This document shows positions 27,054-34,968 of a stretch of 64,000 bases of DNA, piece by piece (position 1 is the stretch's first letter; each line of letters begins with the position of its first letter). The notes beneath the pieces were generated by a model, which saw nothing but the letters and a program-made list of their open reading frames with translations, was not told the origin of the DNA and made no database searches. The translations under genes were made by a program, and so were the position numbers. The stretch comes from Meridianimarinicoccus zhengii. GTDB lineage: Bacteria; Pseudomonadota; Alphaproteobacteria; Rhodobacterales; Rhodobacteraceae. The stretch covers positions 1 through 64,000 of the forward strand of contig NZ_QDFI01000006.1 in NCBI RefSeq assembly GCF_003254465.1, read 5' to 3'.

Positions 27054-28232
27054 TCAGGCCCGGCGCCCGGACCCCGCCAGCAGCCCCAGCGCCAGCAGGG
27101 CCGCCGCCGCAAGACCCAAGGCAAAGCCCGCCACGCCGAACCGCGCCAGCACCGCCCCCAGCGCGAGCGGCACAAGAACCCCGCCAAGGTTCGTGACCAG
27201 CATGGTGTAACCGATGGCCCCGCCCAGCCGGTCCGCGGGCGCGATCCCCGCCGTGACCGCCACATGCAGGCCAATGGCGGCGCAGATGGTGAATCCCAGC
27301 AAGAACCCCGCCCCGGCGACAAGCCCCGGCATTCCAAGCGCCCCGGCACCCCACAGGGTCCCGGCCCCCGCGACGGCCACGACCAGAAGCCAGCGCAATG
27401 CGGCCCGCGCATCGCCGCCGAACAGCCGGTCGGCGGCCACACCCCAGAACACGCGCCCCGCGAAGGTGCCCAGATGCAGCGCCCCCAGACCGAGCGCGAG
27501 CGCATACCCTGCCGCCCCGCGCTGGATCAGGTCCGGCAGGAACGCCCAGAGCGCGAATTGCCCGCCATTGGTCAGCCCGGCGGCCAGGTTCGCGCGCCCC
27601 AGCCCCGGCAGGCCCAGCACGGCGCGCAACGTCGCCACGGGCCGGAACGGCACGCCACGACCCGGCGCCACCCGGTCGCGCGGCAGGAACGCGACGAACA
27701 GCGCCGACAGGCACGCCGCCACCAGCGCCGCCGCCCAGATACCCGCCTGCCAGCCCCATGCGGCCCCAAGCGCCGCCGTGGCGCTGCCGATCGCCGCCCC
27801 GCCCGGCACGCCGGTTTGTTTCAGGCTCATCAGCGTCGTGCGCCATGCGGGCGTGAACCACAGCGTCACCGCGCGCCCGGCGGCGGGGTTGATGACCCCG
27901 TAGCCCAGACCACACAGCGCAACGCCACCGCCCAACGGCGCGAAGCCCCGCGCGCTCGCCGCAATCGCCAAACCCGTCGCGACCAGCGCCGCCGCCAGCG
28001 CCAGCGCGCGGCGCGTGCCCAGCCGGTCGCTGACCAGCCCGCCGGGCAGCGACGCCGCCGCCAGTGCCGCGGAATAGAAACTCGCCAGCGCACCCACCTG
28101 CACCGCGGTCAGGCCCAGATCCGCGGCGATGCGCGGCCCCGCCGTCAGCACCGACAGAAGCGACATCGCCCCCAGCGCATGGGCCGACAGGATCAGCCCG
28201 AACCGCACTCCGTCCCTGCGCGCCTGCCCCAT
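27054..28232 (-). CDS. Major facilitator superfamily transporter
   Basis: A 392-residue carrier with about 12 hydrophobic segments. The MFS loop 2-3 motif is visible as GGLVSDRLGTRRA (about 64-76), and a related sequence in the second half, WGVAADRLFGG (about 260), marks the duplicated half. The N-terminal half contains LKQTGVPGGAAIGSA, a motif region of the CynX/NreX-like anion carriers. It lies between the racemase-fold gene and the ThDP enzyme and may export a product or import a second substrate. Substrate unknown. Confidence 0.85.
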   Translation of the reverse strand: MGQARRDGVRFGLILSAHALGAMSLLSVLTAGPRIAADLGLTAVQVGALASFYSAALAAASLPGGLVSDRLGTRRALALAAALVATGLAIAASARGFAPLGGGVALCGLGYGVINPAAGRAVTLWFTPAWRTTLMSLKQTGVPGGAAIGSATAALGAAWGWQAGIWAAALVAACLSALFVAFLPRDRVAPGRGVPFRPVATLRAVLGLPGLGRANLAAGLTNGGQFALWAFLPDLIQRGAAGYALALGLGALHLGTFAGRVFWGVAADRLFGGDARAALRWLLVVAVAGAGTLWGAGALGMPGLVAGAGFLLGFTICAAIGLHVAVTAGIAPADRLGGAIGYTMLVTNLGGVLVPLALGAVLARFGVAGFALGLAAAALLALGLLAGSGRRA

Positions 28233-28235
28233 CGG

Positions 28236-28922
28236 TCAGGCGGGCACCGCCCCGGCCTGCCGGTCGGGCGCGCGGGTCCCCAGGGCCACCCGCAGCGTGG
28301 CGATGGCCGCGGTCGTCCCGTCGATGACCGGCACCGGCACGCGCGGCTGCAACCGCGCCGCAAGCCCCGCCAGCGGCCCGCCGCCCAGAACGATGCTGTC
28401 CACCCGATCCGCGCGCGCCGTGTGCTGGCACAGCGCCAGGATCTGCGGCGCGAACACCTCGCGGATATCGCCGGGATCGTCCGGCACCGGCCCTTCGGCC
28501 ATGTGCATCGCGCACAGCCGCCCACCATGGCCATAGCCCTCGGCGGTGCGGCGCAGCGCGTCGGCCATGGCGGCCGCGAAGGACACGATGGCCATGCGCG
28601 GCCCGATCACCGACGCCATGGCATAGGCCGACTGCGCAATGCCCACCACGGGCCGCGCGGTCATGGCGCGCACGGCCTCCAGCCCGGTATCCCCAAAGGA
28701 TGCAAGCACGATCCCGTCCACCTCTCCGGTCCAGTCGGCCAGCGTGCGGGTCACGGCCCCCTCCGCCGCGCGCGCATCCTCGGGCGTCACGATCAGCTCG
28801 GGCGCGCCGCGCGCGCAGATCGTGGTGATCCGCTCGCCGGGCAGGCAGGCCGCCTGCGCCGCCTCGTCGATGCGTGCCGTGACCGTAGGCGACGCGTTGG
28901 GGTTCACTACAAGAAGTCGCAT
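28236..28922 (-). CDS. Asp/Glu/hydantoin racemase-superfamily protein lacking both catalytic cysteines
   Basis: A 228-residue protein of the hydantoin/aspartate racemase fold, opening with the family motif LLVVNPNASPTVT. The first catalytic cysteine position reads VLASFGDTGLEA (Ser) and the second reads IVLGGGPLAGLA (Gly), where racemases have Cys in both. So classical two-base racemisation is unlikely. It might be an isomerase, decarboxylase or amidase variant of the fold, or a binding protein. It is tightly packed between a TRAP permease and an MFS gene, implying a role in metabolism of the imported compound. Confidence 0.8.
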   Translation of the reverse strand: MRLLVVNPNASPTVTARIDEAAQAACLPGERITTICARGAPELIVTPEDARAAEGAVTRTLADWTGEVDGIVLASFGDTGLEAVRAMTARPVVGIAQSAYAMASVIGPRMAIVSFAAAMADALRRTAEGYGHGGRLCAMHMAEGPVPDDPGDIREVFAPQILALCQHTARADRVDSIVLGGGPLAGLAARLQPRVPVPVIDGTTAAIATLRVALGTRAPDRQAGAVPA

Positions 28923-28926
28923 CCCG

Positions 28927-30216
28927 TCACCCCAGCAGCACGGAAGGCAACCACAACGAGATCGCCGGGAAGATGTTGATCAGCGCCAGCGCCACCAGCA
29001 TCGCCCCGATGAACCACATCAGCGGCGGGATGATCTGCCCGATGGTGATCTTGGCAATGGAACAGGTGATCAGCACCACCGATGCCACCGGCGGGGTCTG
29101 CTGCCCGATGCCAAGGTTGATCGTTACGATCAGCCCGAAATGCACCCGGTCGATGCCTAGCTGGTCCGCCAGCGGCAGGAAGATCGGCACCAGCATCAGG
29201 ATCGCGGGCGTGCCATGCACGATGGTCCCCGCCAGCAGGAAGAAAACGTTGATCGCCAGCAGCACGACCCAGTAGCTTTCGGAAATCCCCAGGATCGCCT
29301 CGGCGATGTCCTGCGGGATGCGCTGGTTGGTCAGGTACCAGCCCAGCAGGGTCGATGTCGCCACGATGAACATCAGCATCGCGCTGCGCTTGCCCGCGAT
29401 GCGCAGGGTATCGACGAAGCTCGCCCAGCTCAGCGTGCGATAGATGGTCGAGGCCATGACGATGGACCACAGCGCCGCCACGGCCCCCGCCTCGGTCGCG
29501 GTGAAGATGCCGCCAAGGATGCCCAGCAGGATCAGGATCGGCAGGGTCAGCGGCAGGGCGGCGTCCTTGCCGGTCTCACCCACGCGCGCCCATGAAAACG
29601 CGCCCTCGGTCGGATAGCCGCGCCACACCGCCAGCCCGTAGGCCGTCATCAGCAGCAGGAAGCACACGAGGAAGCCCGGCAGGATGCCCGCCGCGAACAG
29701 CTCCGCGATGGATGCGTTGGCGACATAGGCATAGAGGATCAGGTTCAGCGACGGCGGCACGATGATCGCCATCGTGGCCGATGTGGACGTGACCGCCGCC
29801 GCGAAGGCCGCCGAATAGCCGCGCTTCTTCATCTGCGGGATCATCACGGACCCGATGGCCGCCGCGTCCGACGTGGCCGTCCCCGAGATCTCGGAAAAGA
29901 ACAGCGACGTCAGGATGTTCACATGCGCCAGCCCGCCGCGGATATGCCCCACCAGCGACGCGGCGAAGGCGATCAGCTTCTCCGCGATCTTGCCCTGGTT
30001 CATGACCTCCCCCGCGATCATGAACAGCAATGCCGCGACCAGCAGGTAATTGTTTGCCCCGCCGAAGGGGATCAGCCCGATGATCATCGGCACCACCGCC
30101 GGGTCGAGGAAGATCATCACCGACGCGGTGACGCCCAGCACATAAGCGATGGGCACGCCCATCATCAAAAGCGCCACGAGCAGGATCAGGATCAGGTATC
30201 CGGGTTCCATGAACAT
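28927..30216 (-). CDS. TRAP transporter large permease (DctM family)
   Basis: A 429-residue DctM permease with about 12 hydrophobic segments, including SEISGTATSDAAAIGSVM, IIVPPSLNLILYAYV and the C-terminal NLGIGQQTPPVASVV. The ATG overlaps the dctQ stop (TGATG); a much longer open frame upstream is dctQ read in another frame. It forms the 28.9-31.8 kb TRAP system with the next two genes, under likely control of the RpiR regulator upstream. Confidence 0.92.
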   Translation of the reverse strand: MFMEPGYLILILLVALLMMGVPIAYVLGVTASVMIFLDPAVVPMIIGLIPFGGANNYLLVAALLFMIAGEVMNQGKIAEKLIAFAASLVGHIRGGLAHVNILTSLFFSEISGTATSDAAAIGSVMIPQMKKRGYSAAFAAAVTSTSATMAIIVPPSLNLILYAYVANASIAELFAAGILPGFLVCFLLLMTAYGLAVWRGYPTEGAFSWARVGETGKDAALPLTLPILILLGILGGIFTATEAGAVAALWSIVMASTIYRTLSWASFVDTLRIAGKRSAMLMFIVATSTLLGWYLTNQRIPQDIAEAILGISESYWVVLLAINVFFLLAGTIVHGTPAILMLVPIFLPLADQLGIDRVHFGLIVTINLGIGQQTPPVASVVLITCSIAKITIGQIIPPLMWFIGAMLVALALINIFPAISLWLPSVLLG

Positions 30217-30737
30217 CAGTCGTCCCCCTCGGGCAGCAGGTCGTCGGGATGGATTTGGCCCAGCACCAGCCCCACGAGCCGCACGAGGCACACGCACAGG
30301 ATCAGCGCCCCCGCCACCGGCACCGCCCCGCGGAACAGCACCATGGGCAGGTCCACGGAAATCAGCGTGCGCCCCGTGAAGCTGATCGCCGCCAGCCCCC
30401 CGAACCACATCAGCGCGGCGCCAAAGCCCCCCATCAGCACCTGGTTCACGCAGACCACCACCCGCTGCATGGCAGGCGGCAGGCTCCGCGCCACGGAATC
30501 GAACCCGAGATGCTCGTTCGTCCGCGTCAGATACGCCGCCCCGATGAAGGTCAGCATCGCCAGGATATGCGCCGGCAACTCCTCCCCCCACGACACCGAC
30601 GCGTTCAGGATGAACCGCGCGAACACGGCATAGTTCAGCAGCACCAGAAGGATGCCCGCCACGACGATCACGAACAGATCGAGCACGCGGCACATCCAGC
30701 GATCGACGACGATCACGGTCTTTCCAAGGGGATCCAT
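30216..30737 (-). CDS. TRAP transporter small permease (DctQ family)
   Basis: A 173-residue inner-membrane subunit with four hydrophobic segments, including FVIVVAGILLVLLNYAVFA and LPAHILAMLTFIGAAYLT. The segment WGEELPAHIL matches the conserved charged patch of DctQ proteins. It lies between dctP and dctM, and its stop codon overlaps the dctM start. The tail ends in an acidic stretch (PEGDD). Confidence 0.9.
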   Translation of the reverse strand: MDPLGKTVIVVDRWMCRVLDLFVIVVAGILLVLLNYAVFARFILNASVSWGEELPAHILAMLTFIGAAYLTRTNEHLGFDSVARSLPPAMQRVVVCVNQVLMGGFGAALMWFGGLAAISFTGRTLISVDLPMVLFRGAVPVAGALILCVCLVRLVGLVLGQIHPDDLLPEGDD

Positions 30738-30795
30738 GGCGGTTCCTTGCAGATGTCGGGGGAAACGGGCGCGGGCGGGATCACCCGCGCCAACC

Positions 30796-30817
30796 GGCTC
30801 AGTTCAGGCTCAGTTCA
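30796..30817. repeat. 11-base perfect tandem duplication across the dctP stop codon
   Basis: GGCTCAGTTCA occurs twice head to tail. The dctP stop codon (read on the minus strand) lies in one copy, and the other copy supplies another TGA just downstream. It looks like a recent slippage duplication at the 3' end of the gene, without effect on the protein. Confidence 0.75.
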
Positions 30818-31808
30818 GGCCCAACGCCGCGCGCGTGGCCGCGATCATCTCGGGGCCGATGGCGTCCGTGAACACCGGGTCGTCGTACAGCGGCATGGCC
30901 GCCGCCTGGAAGGCCGCGAAATCGACCTCGTTCACGGCGATCTCCGCCGACAGTTCCTCCACAACCCGCGCATCCGTCTCGTCACCCCAGGCGAATGTCC
31001 AGGGCGCCGTCTCGGCGGCGATGCGCAGCAGCGTCTCGCGCACGTCGGCATCCAGCCCATTCAGGAACGGCTCCCCGAACAGCAGGAAGGTCGGCAGGTA
31101 GACATGGTTCGACAGCGACATGTACTCCTGCACTTCATACAGCCGCGCGCTCTGCACCACCTGCGCGGGGTTCTCCTGCCCGTCGATCACACCCTGGTCG
31201 AGCCCGGAATACACCTCCCCGAAGGACAGCGGCGTGGCGTTCGCGCCCAGCGTGTTGAACATCGTGACCCGCTGGCGGCTGGTGGGCGTGCGGATCTTCA
31301 AACCCTCCAGATCCGATGGCGTCACGATCGGGCGCACCGAATTGGTGATGACCCGGAACCCGTTGTCCCACAGCGCCGCCAGAACCATGCCCTGCCCCGC
31401 GAACCCCTCCGCCAGCAGATCGAACGCGGGCGAGGCCGCGAAATCCTGCACCTTCTCGCGGTTCTCGAACAGGTATGGCAGGTCGAACACCGCCGCGCGC
31501 GGGTTGATCTGCACCACCGCCGACGCCGACAGCGATGCATGATGCGTGCCGAAACCCAGCCCCTGCAACACGTCCTCTTCGGACCCCAGCGTGTTGCCCA
31601 TGAAGACCTGCACATCGATGTCGTCGGGCAACTCCGCCTCGACCCGGCTTTCGAATTCCTGAAGGAACACATGGGCGAAACTGCCGTCCGGCAGCGACGA
31701 ATTGATCTGAAGCACGGTCGGATTGGCCAGCGCGGCCATGGGCAGGCACGCCCCCAGCGCCGTGGCGGCAAGGGTCGCGCGGATCGTGCGATAGTTGGCA
31801 AACGGCAT
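30810..31808 (-). CDS. TRAP transporter solute-binding protein (DctP family)
   Basis: A 332-residue DctP-type binding protein with a signal peptide (MPFANYRTIRATLAATALG, cleavage near ALA at about 28). The ligand-binding Arg region is LEGLKIRTPTSRQRV, and GVIDGQENPAQVV is the usual family landmark. The start is supported by GGAGGTTA a few bases upstream; an ATG 13 codons earlier is less likely. It is the first gene of the TRAP-racemase-MFS-ThDP run; the AT-rich region before it holds RpiR operator candidates. The ligand is unknown, probably an organic acid. Confidence 0.92.
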   Translation of the reverse strand: MPFANYRTIRATLAATALGACLPMAALANPTVLQINSSLPDGSFAHVFLQEFESRVEAELPDDIDVQVFMGNTLGSEEDVLQGLGFGTHHASLSASAVVQINPRAAVFDLPYLFENREKVQDFAASPAFDLLAEGFAGQGMVLAALWDNGFRVITNSVRPIVTPSDLEGLKIRTPTSRQRVTMFNTLGANATPLSFGEVYSGLDQGVIDGQENPAQVVQSARLYEVQEYMSLSNHVYLPTFLLFGEPFLNGLDADVRETLLRIAAETAPWTFAWGDETDARVVEELSAEIAVNEVDFAAFQAAAMPLYDDPVFTDAIGPEMIAATRAALGLN

Positions 31809-31889
31809 GGTGTAACCTCCGGTTGGTATGTGTCCGCGGGCCGTCACACCGACCCGTCCAGACTTCGGTAAGTTATTTTCTCAATATAC

Positions 31890-31910
31890 TTTCATGAAAA
31901 ATGATTTTCA
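31890..31910. promoter_or_regulatory. Overlapping TGAAA/TTTCA palindromes, candidate RpiR operator
   Basis: TTTCATGAAA (31890-31899) is a perfect 10-base palindrome. It overlaps TGAAAA-ATGA-TTTTCA (31895-31910), a second perfect inverted repeat. They lie about 80 bases upstream of dctP in an AT-rich patch that also has promoter-like TATACT/AATATA sequence. RpiR regulators often bind TGAAA/TTTCA-type sites, and the rpiR gene is adjacent. Confidence 0.55.
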
Positions 31911-32004
31911 CAAGCGGTTTCTGCCAGCCAGCCCCGGATTGCCGCTTCCGGCGGCACCATTGCACGGCGATTGAACAGGTTTCGGGCGATTCCGGGGGTG
32001 CGGT

Positions 32005-32865
32005 CTATAACTCGTCCAGCGAATCGTGCAGCGACTCGACCGCCAGCAGGCGCTTGCGCCCCGCCGGGCCGGACCGTTCCAGCACCCGTGTCGCCAGCAG
32101 GTGGCACAGCGCCAGCACCGCGGCATGGTTGAACAGCACGCCCGGCGCCGTCGTCTGCACGCGCATCCGCCATTCCGGCGCGAACCCCGCCGCATCGGCC
32201 CCCTGCCCCGGCGCGATATCCGTCACCAGTGCGCAGCGCGCGGGCCCGCGGCCCAACTCGCGGCAGACGGCCGCGAAGGGGCGCACAGTCCGGCGCAGCC
32301 CGAAGACCACGACCACGTCGCCTGCCCGGATGCTGCACAGGCTTTCGGCCAGCGTCTGCCCCGCCTGCGGCAGCAGCGTGACATTGGGCAGCACCTGCCC
32401 CAGTTGCGCGCCCAGGTAGACGGCGAACGCCTGCGCGGTGCGGAAGCCCAGCACCCAGACCCGGTCGGCCCCCAGCATCGCGTCGGCGATCGCGTCGACC
32501 TCGGCCAGCGACAGCGCGGCGAAACTGTTCTCGACGTTCAGCCGCCCCTGCGCGATCTGCGCCGCCAGCGCCGCCTCCGGCCCCGCGGCATCGACCGGGG
32601 TGCGGAACACCGCCGCGCCGGCCTGCTGCGCGGCCCGCGCCGCCTGCCGCGCCTCGTCGAAGCTGCCATAGCCCAGCCTGCGCACGAAGCGCGTGACCGT
32701 CGCGTTCGACACGTTGGCCAGTTGCGCCAGTTCCGTCGCCGAATAGCTCGCGATCTCGCCCGGAAAGGACAGGATCGTTTCCGCCAGCTTGCGCTCGCTC
32801 GGGTGCAGCGCGTGCAGGACCGCGCGAATGCGGGCGATATAGGACCCTGTCAGATCGTCAGCCAT
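32005..32865 (-). CDS. RpiR-family transcriptional regulator (HTH plus SIS domain)
   Basis: A 286-residue regulator. The N-terminal RpiR helix-turn-helix (about 5-82, with YSATELAQLANVSNATVTRF) is followed by a SIS phosphosugar-binding domain (about 125-255, with WVLGFRTAQAFAVYLGAQL). RpiR proteins usually sense sugar phosphates or other phosphorylated intermediates. It is upstream of, and co-directional with, the third TRAP system, separated by the AT-rich operator candidates, so it probably regulates that operon. Confidence 0.88.
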   Translation of the reverse strand: MADDLTGSYIARIRAVLHALHPSERKLAETILSFPGEIASYSATELAQLANVSNATVTRFVRRLGYGSFDEARQAARAAQQAGAAVFRTPVDAAGPEAALAAQIAQGRLNVENSFAALSLAEVDAIADAMLGADRVWVLGFRTAQAFAVYLGAQLGQVLPNVTLLPQAGQTLAESLCSIRAGDVVVVFGLRRTVRPFAAVCRELGRGPARCALVTDIAPGQGADAAGFAPEWRMRVQTTAPGVLFNHAAVLALCHLLATRVLERSGPAGRKRLLAVESLHDSLDEL

Positions 32866-32925
32866 TGTGCAGCCTTACCCGATTTCCCCCGCCGGGAAAC
32901 GGCGAAACCACGCCCCCTGCCCCGC

Positions 32926-33693
32926 TCAGTCGATCCGAACCGACACCGTGCCGCAGCCGTCGATCCAGCCGTCCACCGGCGTGCCGGGCGCGACATAGGT
33001 CAACGGGTGCAGCGATCCGGTGATGACGATCTGTCCCGGTTTCAGACCGCCGCAATGCCCCCCGATCATCGCCGCAAGCGCGTGCAGCGTCTCGCGCGCA
33101 TCGCCGCCGGGCACCGTGGCGGGGCCATCCAGCAGGGTGTCCTCCCCCGCCGTCATCCGCGCCATGGCCCCCGTCAGCGGCCCGCCGTCCCAGCCGCGCA
33201 GCGTCGGGCCGATCACCAGCGCCGCGTTGATCTGCGCGTCGGCCAGCTTGCTCAGGGGGTCGGTCGCGGCGGGACCGTCCAGCCGCGTATCCACCAGTTC
33301 GATCACCGCCAGCGGCTCAACGCAGCCGCCAAGCGCCTTGACGAAATCCTGATCGTCCGGGTCGGGCAGCGGCGCGGCGATCCGCAGCCCAAGCTCCAGT
33401 TCGATCCCCAGCGGCCCGCCGAACAGGCTGGCCATGGACGTGCCGCTGTCGATCACGTCTCCGGCCATGATCGGCGCCATGATCTGCGGCTGTCCGGGCT
33501 TGCGCGCGGTCTTGAACCCCGCCACCGGCCCGCGCCGCGCGGCCACCGCGGCCTGCACCGCATAGGCTGCGGCGGCATCCACAGGCGCCGCATCGCAGCC
33601 CGCGCGGTGCGCGGTTGCAAAGGCTTCGAGGATCGACCGGGCAAGGGCGGGCGCCGTGTCAGGGTCGGGCCGGGGGCGGATATCCTGTGTCAT
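32926..33693 (-). CDS. 2-keto-4-pentenoate hydratase/MhpD-like protein (FAH superfamily)
   Basis: A 255-residue protein of the MhpD branch of the fumarylacetoacetate hydrolase superfamily. Visible landmarks are GFKTARKPGQPQ (substrate Lys region, about 60), the metal-ligand Glu pair in LGIELELGLRIA, and IVITGSLHPLTYVAPG near the C-terminus. Family members hydrate 2-oxopent-4-enoates or decarboxylate 4-oxalocrotonate. No aromatic ring-cleavage genes are nearby, so a role on another 2-oxo acid imported by the adjacent TRAP system is more likely. Sequence is somewhat divergent; the substrate is unknown. Confidence 0.72.
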   Translation of the reverse strand: MTQDIRPRPDPDTAPALARSILEAFATAHRAGCDAAPVDAAAAYAVQAAVAARRGPVAGFKTARKPGQPQIMAPIMAGDVIDSGTSMASLFGGPLGIELELGLRIAAPLPDPDDQDFVKALGGCVEPLAVIELVDTRLDGPAATDPLSKLADAQINAALVIGPTLRGWDGGPLTGAMARMTAGEDTLLDGPATVPGGDARETLHALAAMIGGHCGGLKPGQIVITGSLHPLTYVAPGTPVDGWIDGCGTVSVRID

Positions 33694-33760
33694 GGCACCG
33701 CCTTACACCGCCCCGGCCTTGCCCGCCAGCCTGCGGGAACCGGCGGAGACGCGAGCCGCA

Positions 33761-33788
33761 ATGTGCATAATGCAACCATTATGCACAT
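33761..33788. repeat. Perfect 12-base inverted repeat between the hydratase gene and the parS cluster
   Basis: ATGTGCATAATG and CATTATGCACAT are exact complements around a 4-base spacer (CAAC). It is AT-rich against a GC-rich background. It lies 67 bases upstream of the hydratase start and 27 bases from the first parS-like palindrome. It could be an operator for the hydratase gene, part of the partition locus, or the parAB terminator (no T-run is present). Confidence 0.75.
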
Positions 33789-33814
33789 AAGTCAGGCTGG
33801 ATTGCAGCCATCCG

Positions 33815-33890
33815 GGGTAACCCACGGGTTACCCAATGTGCGGCCGTAACCCATGGGTTACCCTCAAAGCGACGTAACCCGTGGGTTACG
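33815..33890. repeat. Cluster of three palindromes, candidate parS centromere
   Basis: Three copies of GTAACCC-NN-GGGTTAC occur at 33817-33832 (extended to 9-base arms at 33815-33834), 33846-33861 and 33874-33889 (extended by one base each side). Only the two central bases vary (AC, AT, GT). Spacing is 29 and 28 bases, close to three helical turns, so all lie on a similar face. The third copy lies inside the last codons of parB. Position at the parB end, perfect symmetry and regular phasing all fit a ParB-binding centromere. Confidence 0.8.
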
Positions 33891-34967
33891 CGGCCGCGGC
33901 GGCTCCGCCTCCAGCTCCGCCTCGAAGGCCCGGATCGCGCGTTCCAGCCGGTCGCGCGGCACGTCCGCGAAATCCCGCGTGCTCACGATCCGGCACTCGC
34001 CGCTGCGCGCCGTGACCTTGGTGCTGCCAACGTGGAACTCGTACTTCTCGCGCCGCTCCCGCGGGGCCTTGGCCGCCGCTGCGGACTTCTGGCTCGACCG
34101 CAGGAAGAACGCCAGCGTCTCCGCCTGATCCTCGGGCGCCGCGCAAGCCGTCAGCGACCGGCGCAGCATCGCCGTGCGATCCGGCTGCGCCTTCAGAACC
34201 CGCGCCAGATCGACGCCAAGGTTCCGCGACACCGCCTTCGGCCACTTCAGCGCGCCTTCCAGTTCGGTCAGCAGGAACACGAAGCTGCGGATATAGGACC
34301 GCTTCATCTTGTGCAGCGACGCGTAAAGCCGGCCCACCATGGCATCAGGGTGGTCGCCCTCCACCTCCGGGTCGCGCGCGGCCTGGATCGCGACCTGCGC
34401 CATCTCGGCGAAAGTCAGATCCTCGCGGACCACGTTCTCCTCCACCATGTCGATATAGCGTGAGACCCGGTCCGGCGTGGTCGCCTCGCCGCCCGGCTCG
34501 ACCCGCGCGACCACGCGCAGGAAATCATCCTCGCCAGTTTCCGCCAGCAACTGTTTCAGCGCGGTCAGGCGCCGCCAGCCTTTCTTGAGCTGGTATTGCC
34601 CGGTGGCATCGCGGTAGACCTCGATCGGTTCGCGTTGCCCGCGCGCGCGGATGGATGCCTTCAACTCCTCCATCTCGTCGGATCGCGCGACCGCCTCCAG
34701 GTCGAGCCGGTCGCGCGGCAGATCGTCCGTCGCCACGTCGCTCAGCAGGAGCGTGACGAGCACCCTGCCCTGTGCTTCCGCCGCGCGCCACGCCTTGGCG
34801 TCCTCGGCGTTCTTGCGGCGCTGTTCGATCTTGGCCTCGGTCGTTTCCGCAAGGCTCGCCGCCGCCTCGCGCACCGCGGCGCCCATGGGGCCGACATTGC
34901 GTTCGCGCTTCGCCGCCGGTTTCGGATCGATGGGATCGAAGCCGAACTTGTTCTTGCTGCCGGTCAT
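33864..34967 (-). CDS. parB: Plasmid partition protein ParB (RepB-like)
   Basis: A 367-residue ParB-family protein. The ParB/Sulfiredoxin-like domain spans about residues 85-165 (MEELKASIRARGQREPIEV and QLKKGWRRLTALKQLL), followed by a helical DNA-binding region (about 170-260, with VVREDLTFAEMAQVAIQAA). The start MTGSKNKFG is one base after the parA stop, so translation is coupled; 29 codons of open frame upstream lie within parA. Its last codons contain one copy of the parS-like palindrome. It should bind that cluster and work with ParA in segregation. Confidence 0.9.
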   Translation of the reverse strand: MTGSKNKFGFDPIDPKPAAKRERNVGPMGAAVREAAASLAETTEAKIEQRRKNAEDAKAWRAAEAQGRVLVTLLLSDVATDDLPRDRLDLEAVARSDEMEELKASIRARGQREPIEVYRDATGQYQLKKGWRRLTALKQLLAETGEDDFLRVVARVEPGGEATTPDRVSRYIDMVEENVVREDLTFAEMAQVAIQAARDPEVEGDHPDAMVGRLYASLHKMKRSYIRSFVFLLTELEGALKWPKAVSRNLGVDLARVLKAQPDRTAMLRRSLTACAAPEDQAETLAFFLRSSQKSAAAAKAPRERREKYEFHVGSTKVTARSGECRIVSTRDFADVPRDRLERAIRAFEAELEAEPPRPRNPRVTSL

Positions 34968-34968
34968 C

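Noticed and set aside
25482-28979. A 1165-codon open frame on the plus strand
   Set aside because: It is antisense to the ThDP enzyme, MFS and racemase-fold genes, is extremely rich in Arg, His, Gln and Pro and has no motif; a GC-driven shadow.
33815-33890. Regularly spaced repeats as a miniature CRISPR array
   Set aside because: Units are perfect 16-base palindromes with 12-13-base spacers, far too short for CRISPR. They lie at the parB end with no cas genes, so a centromere is the better reading.
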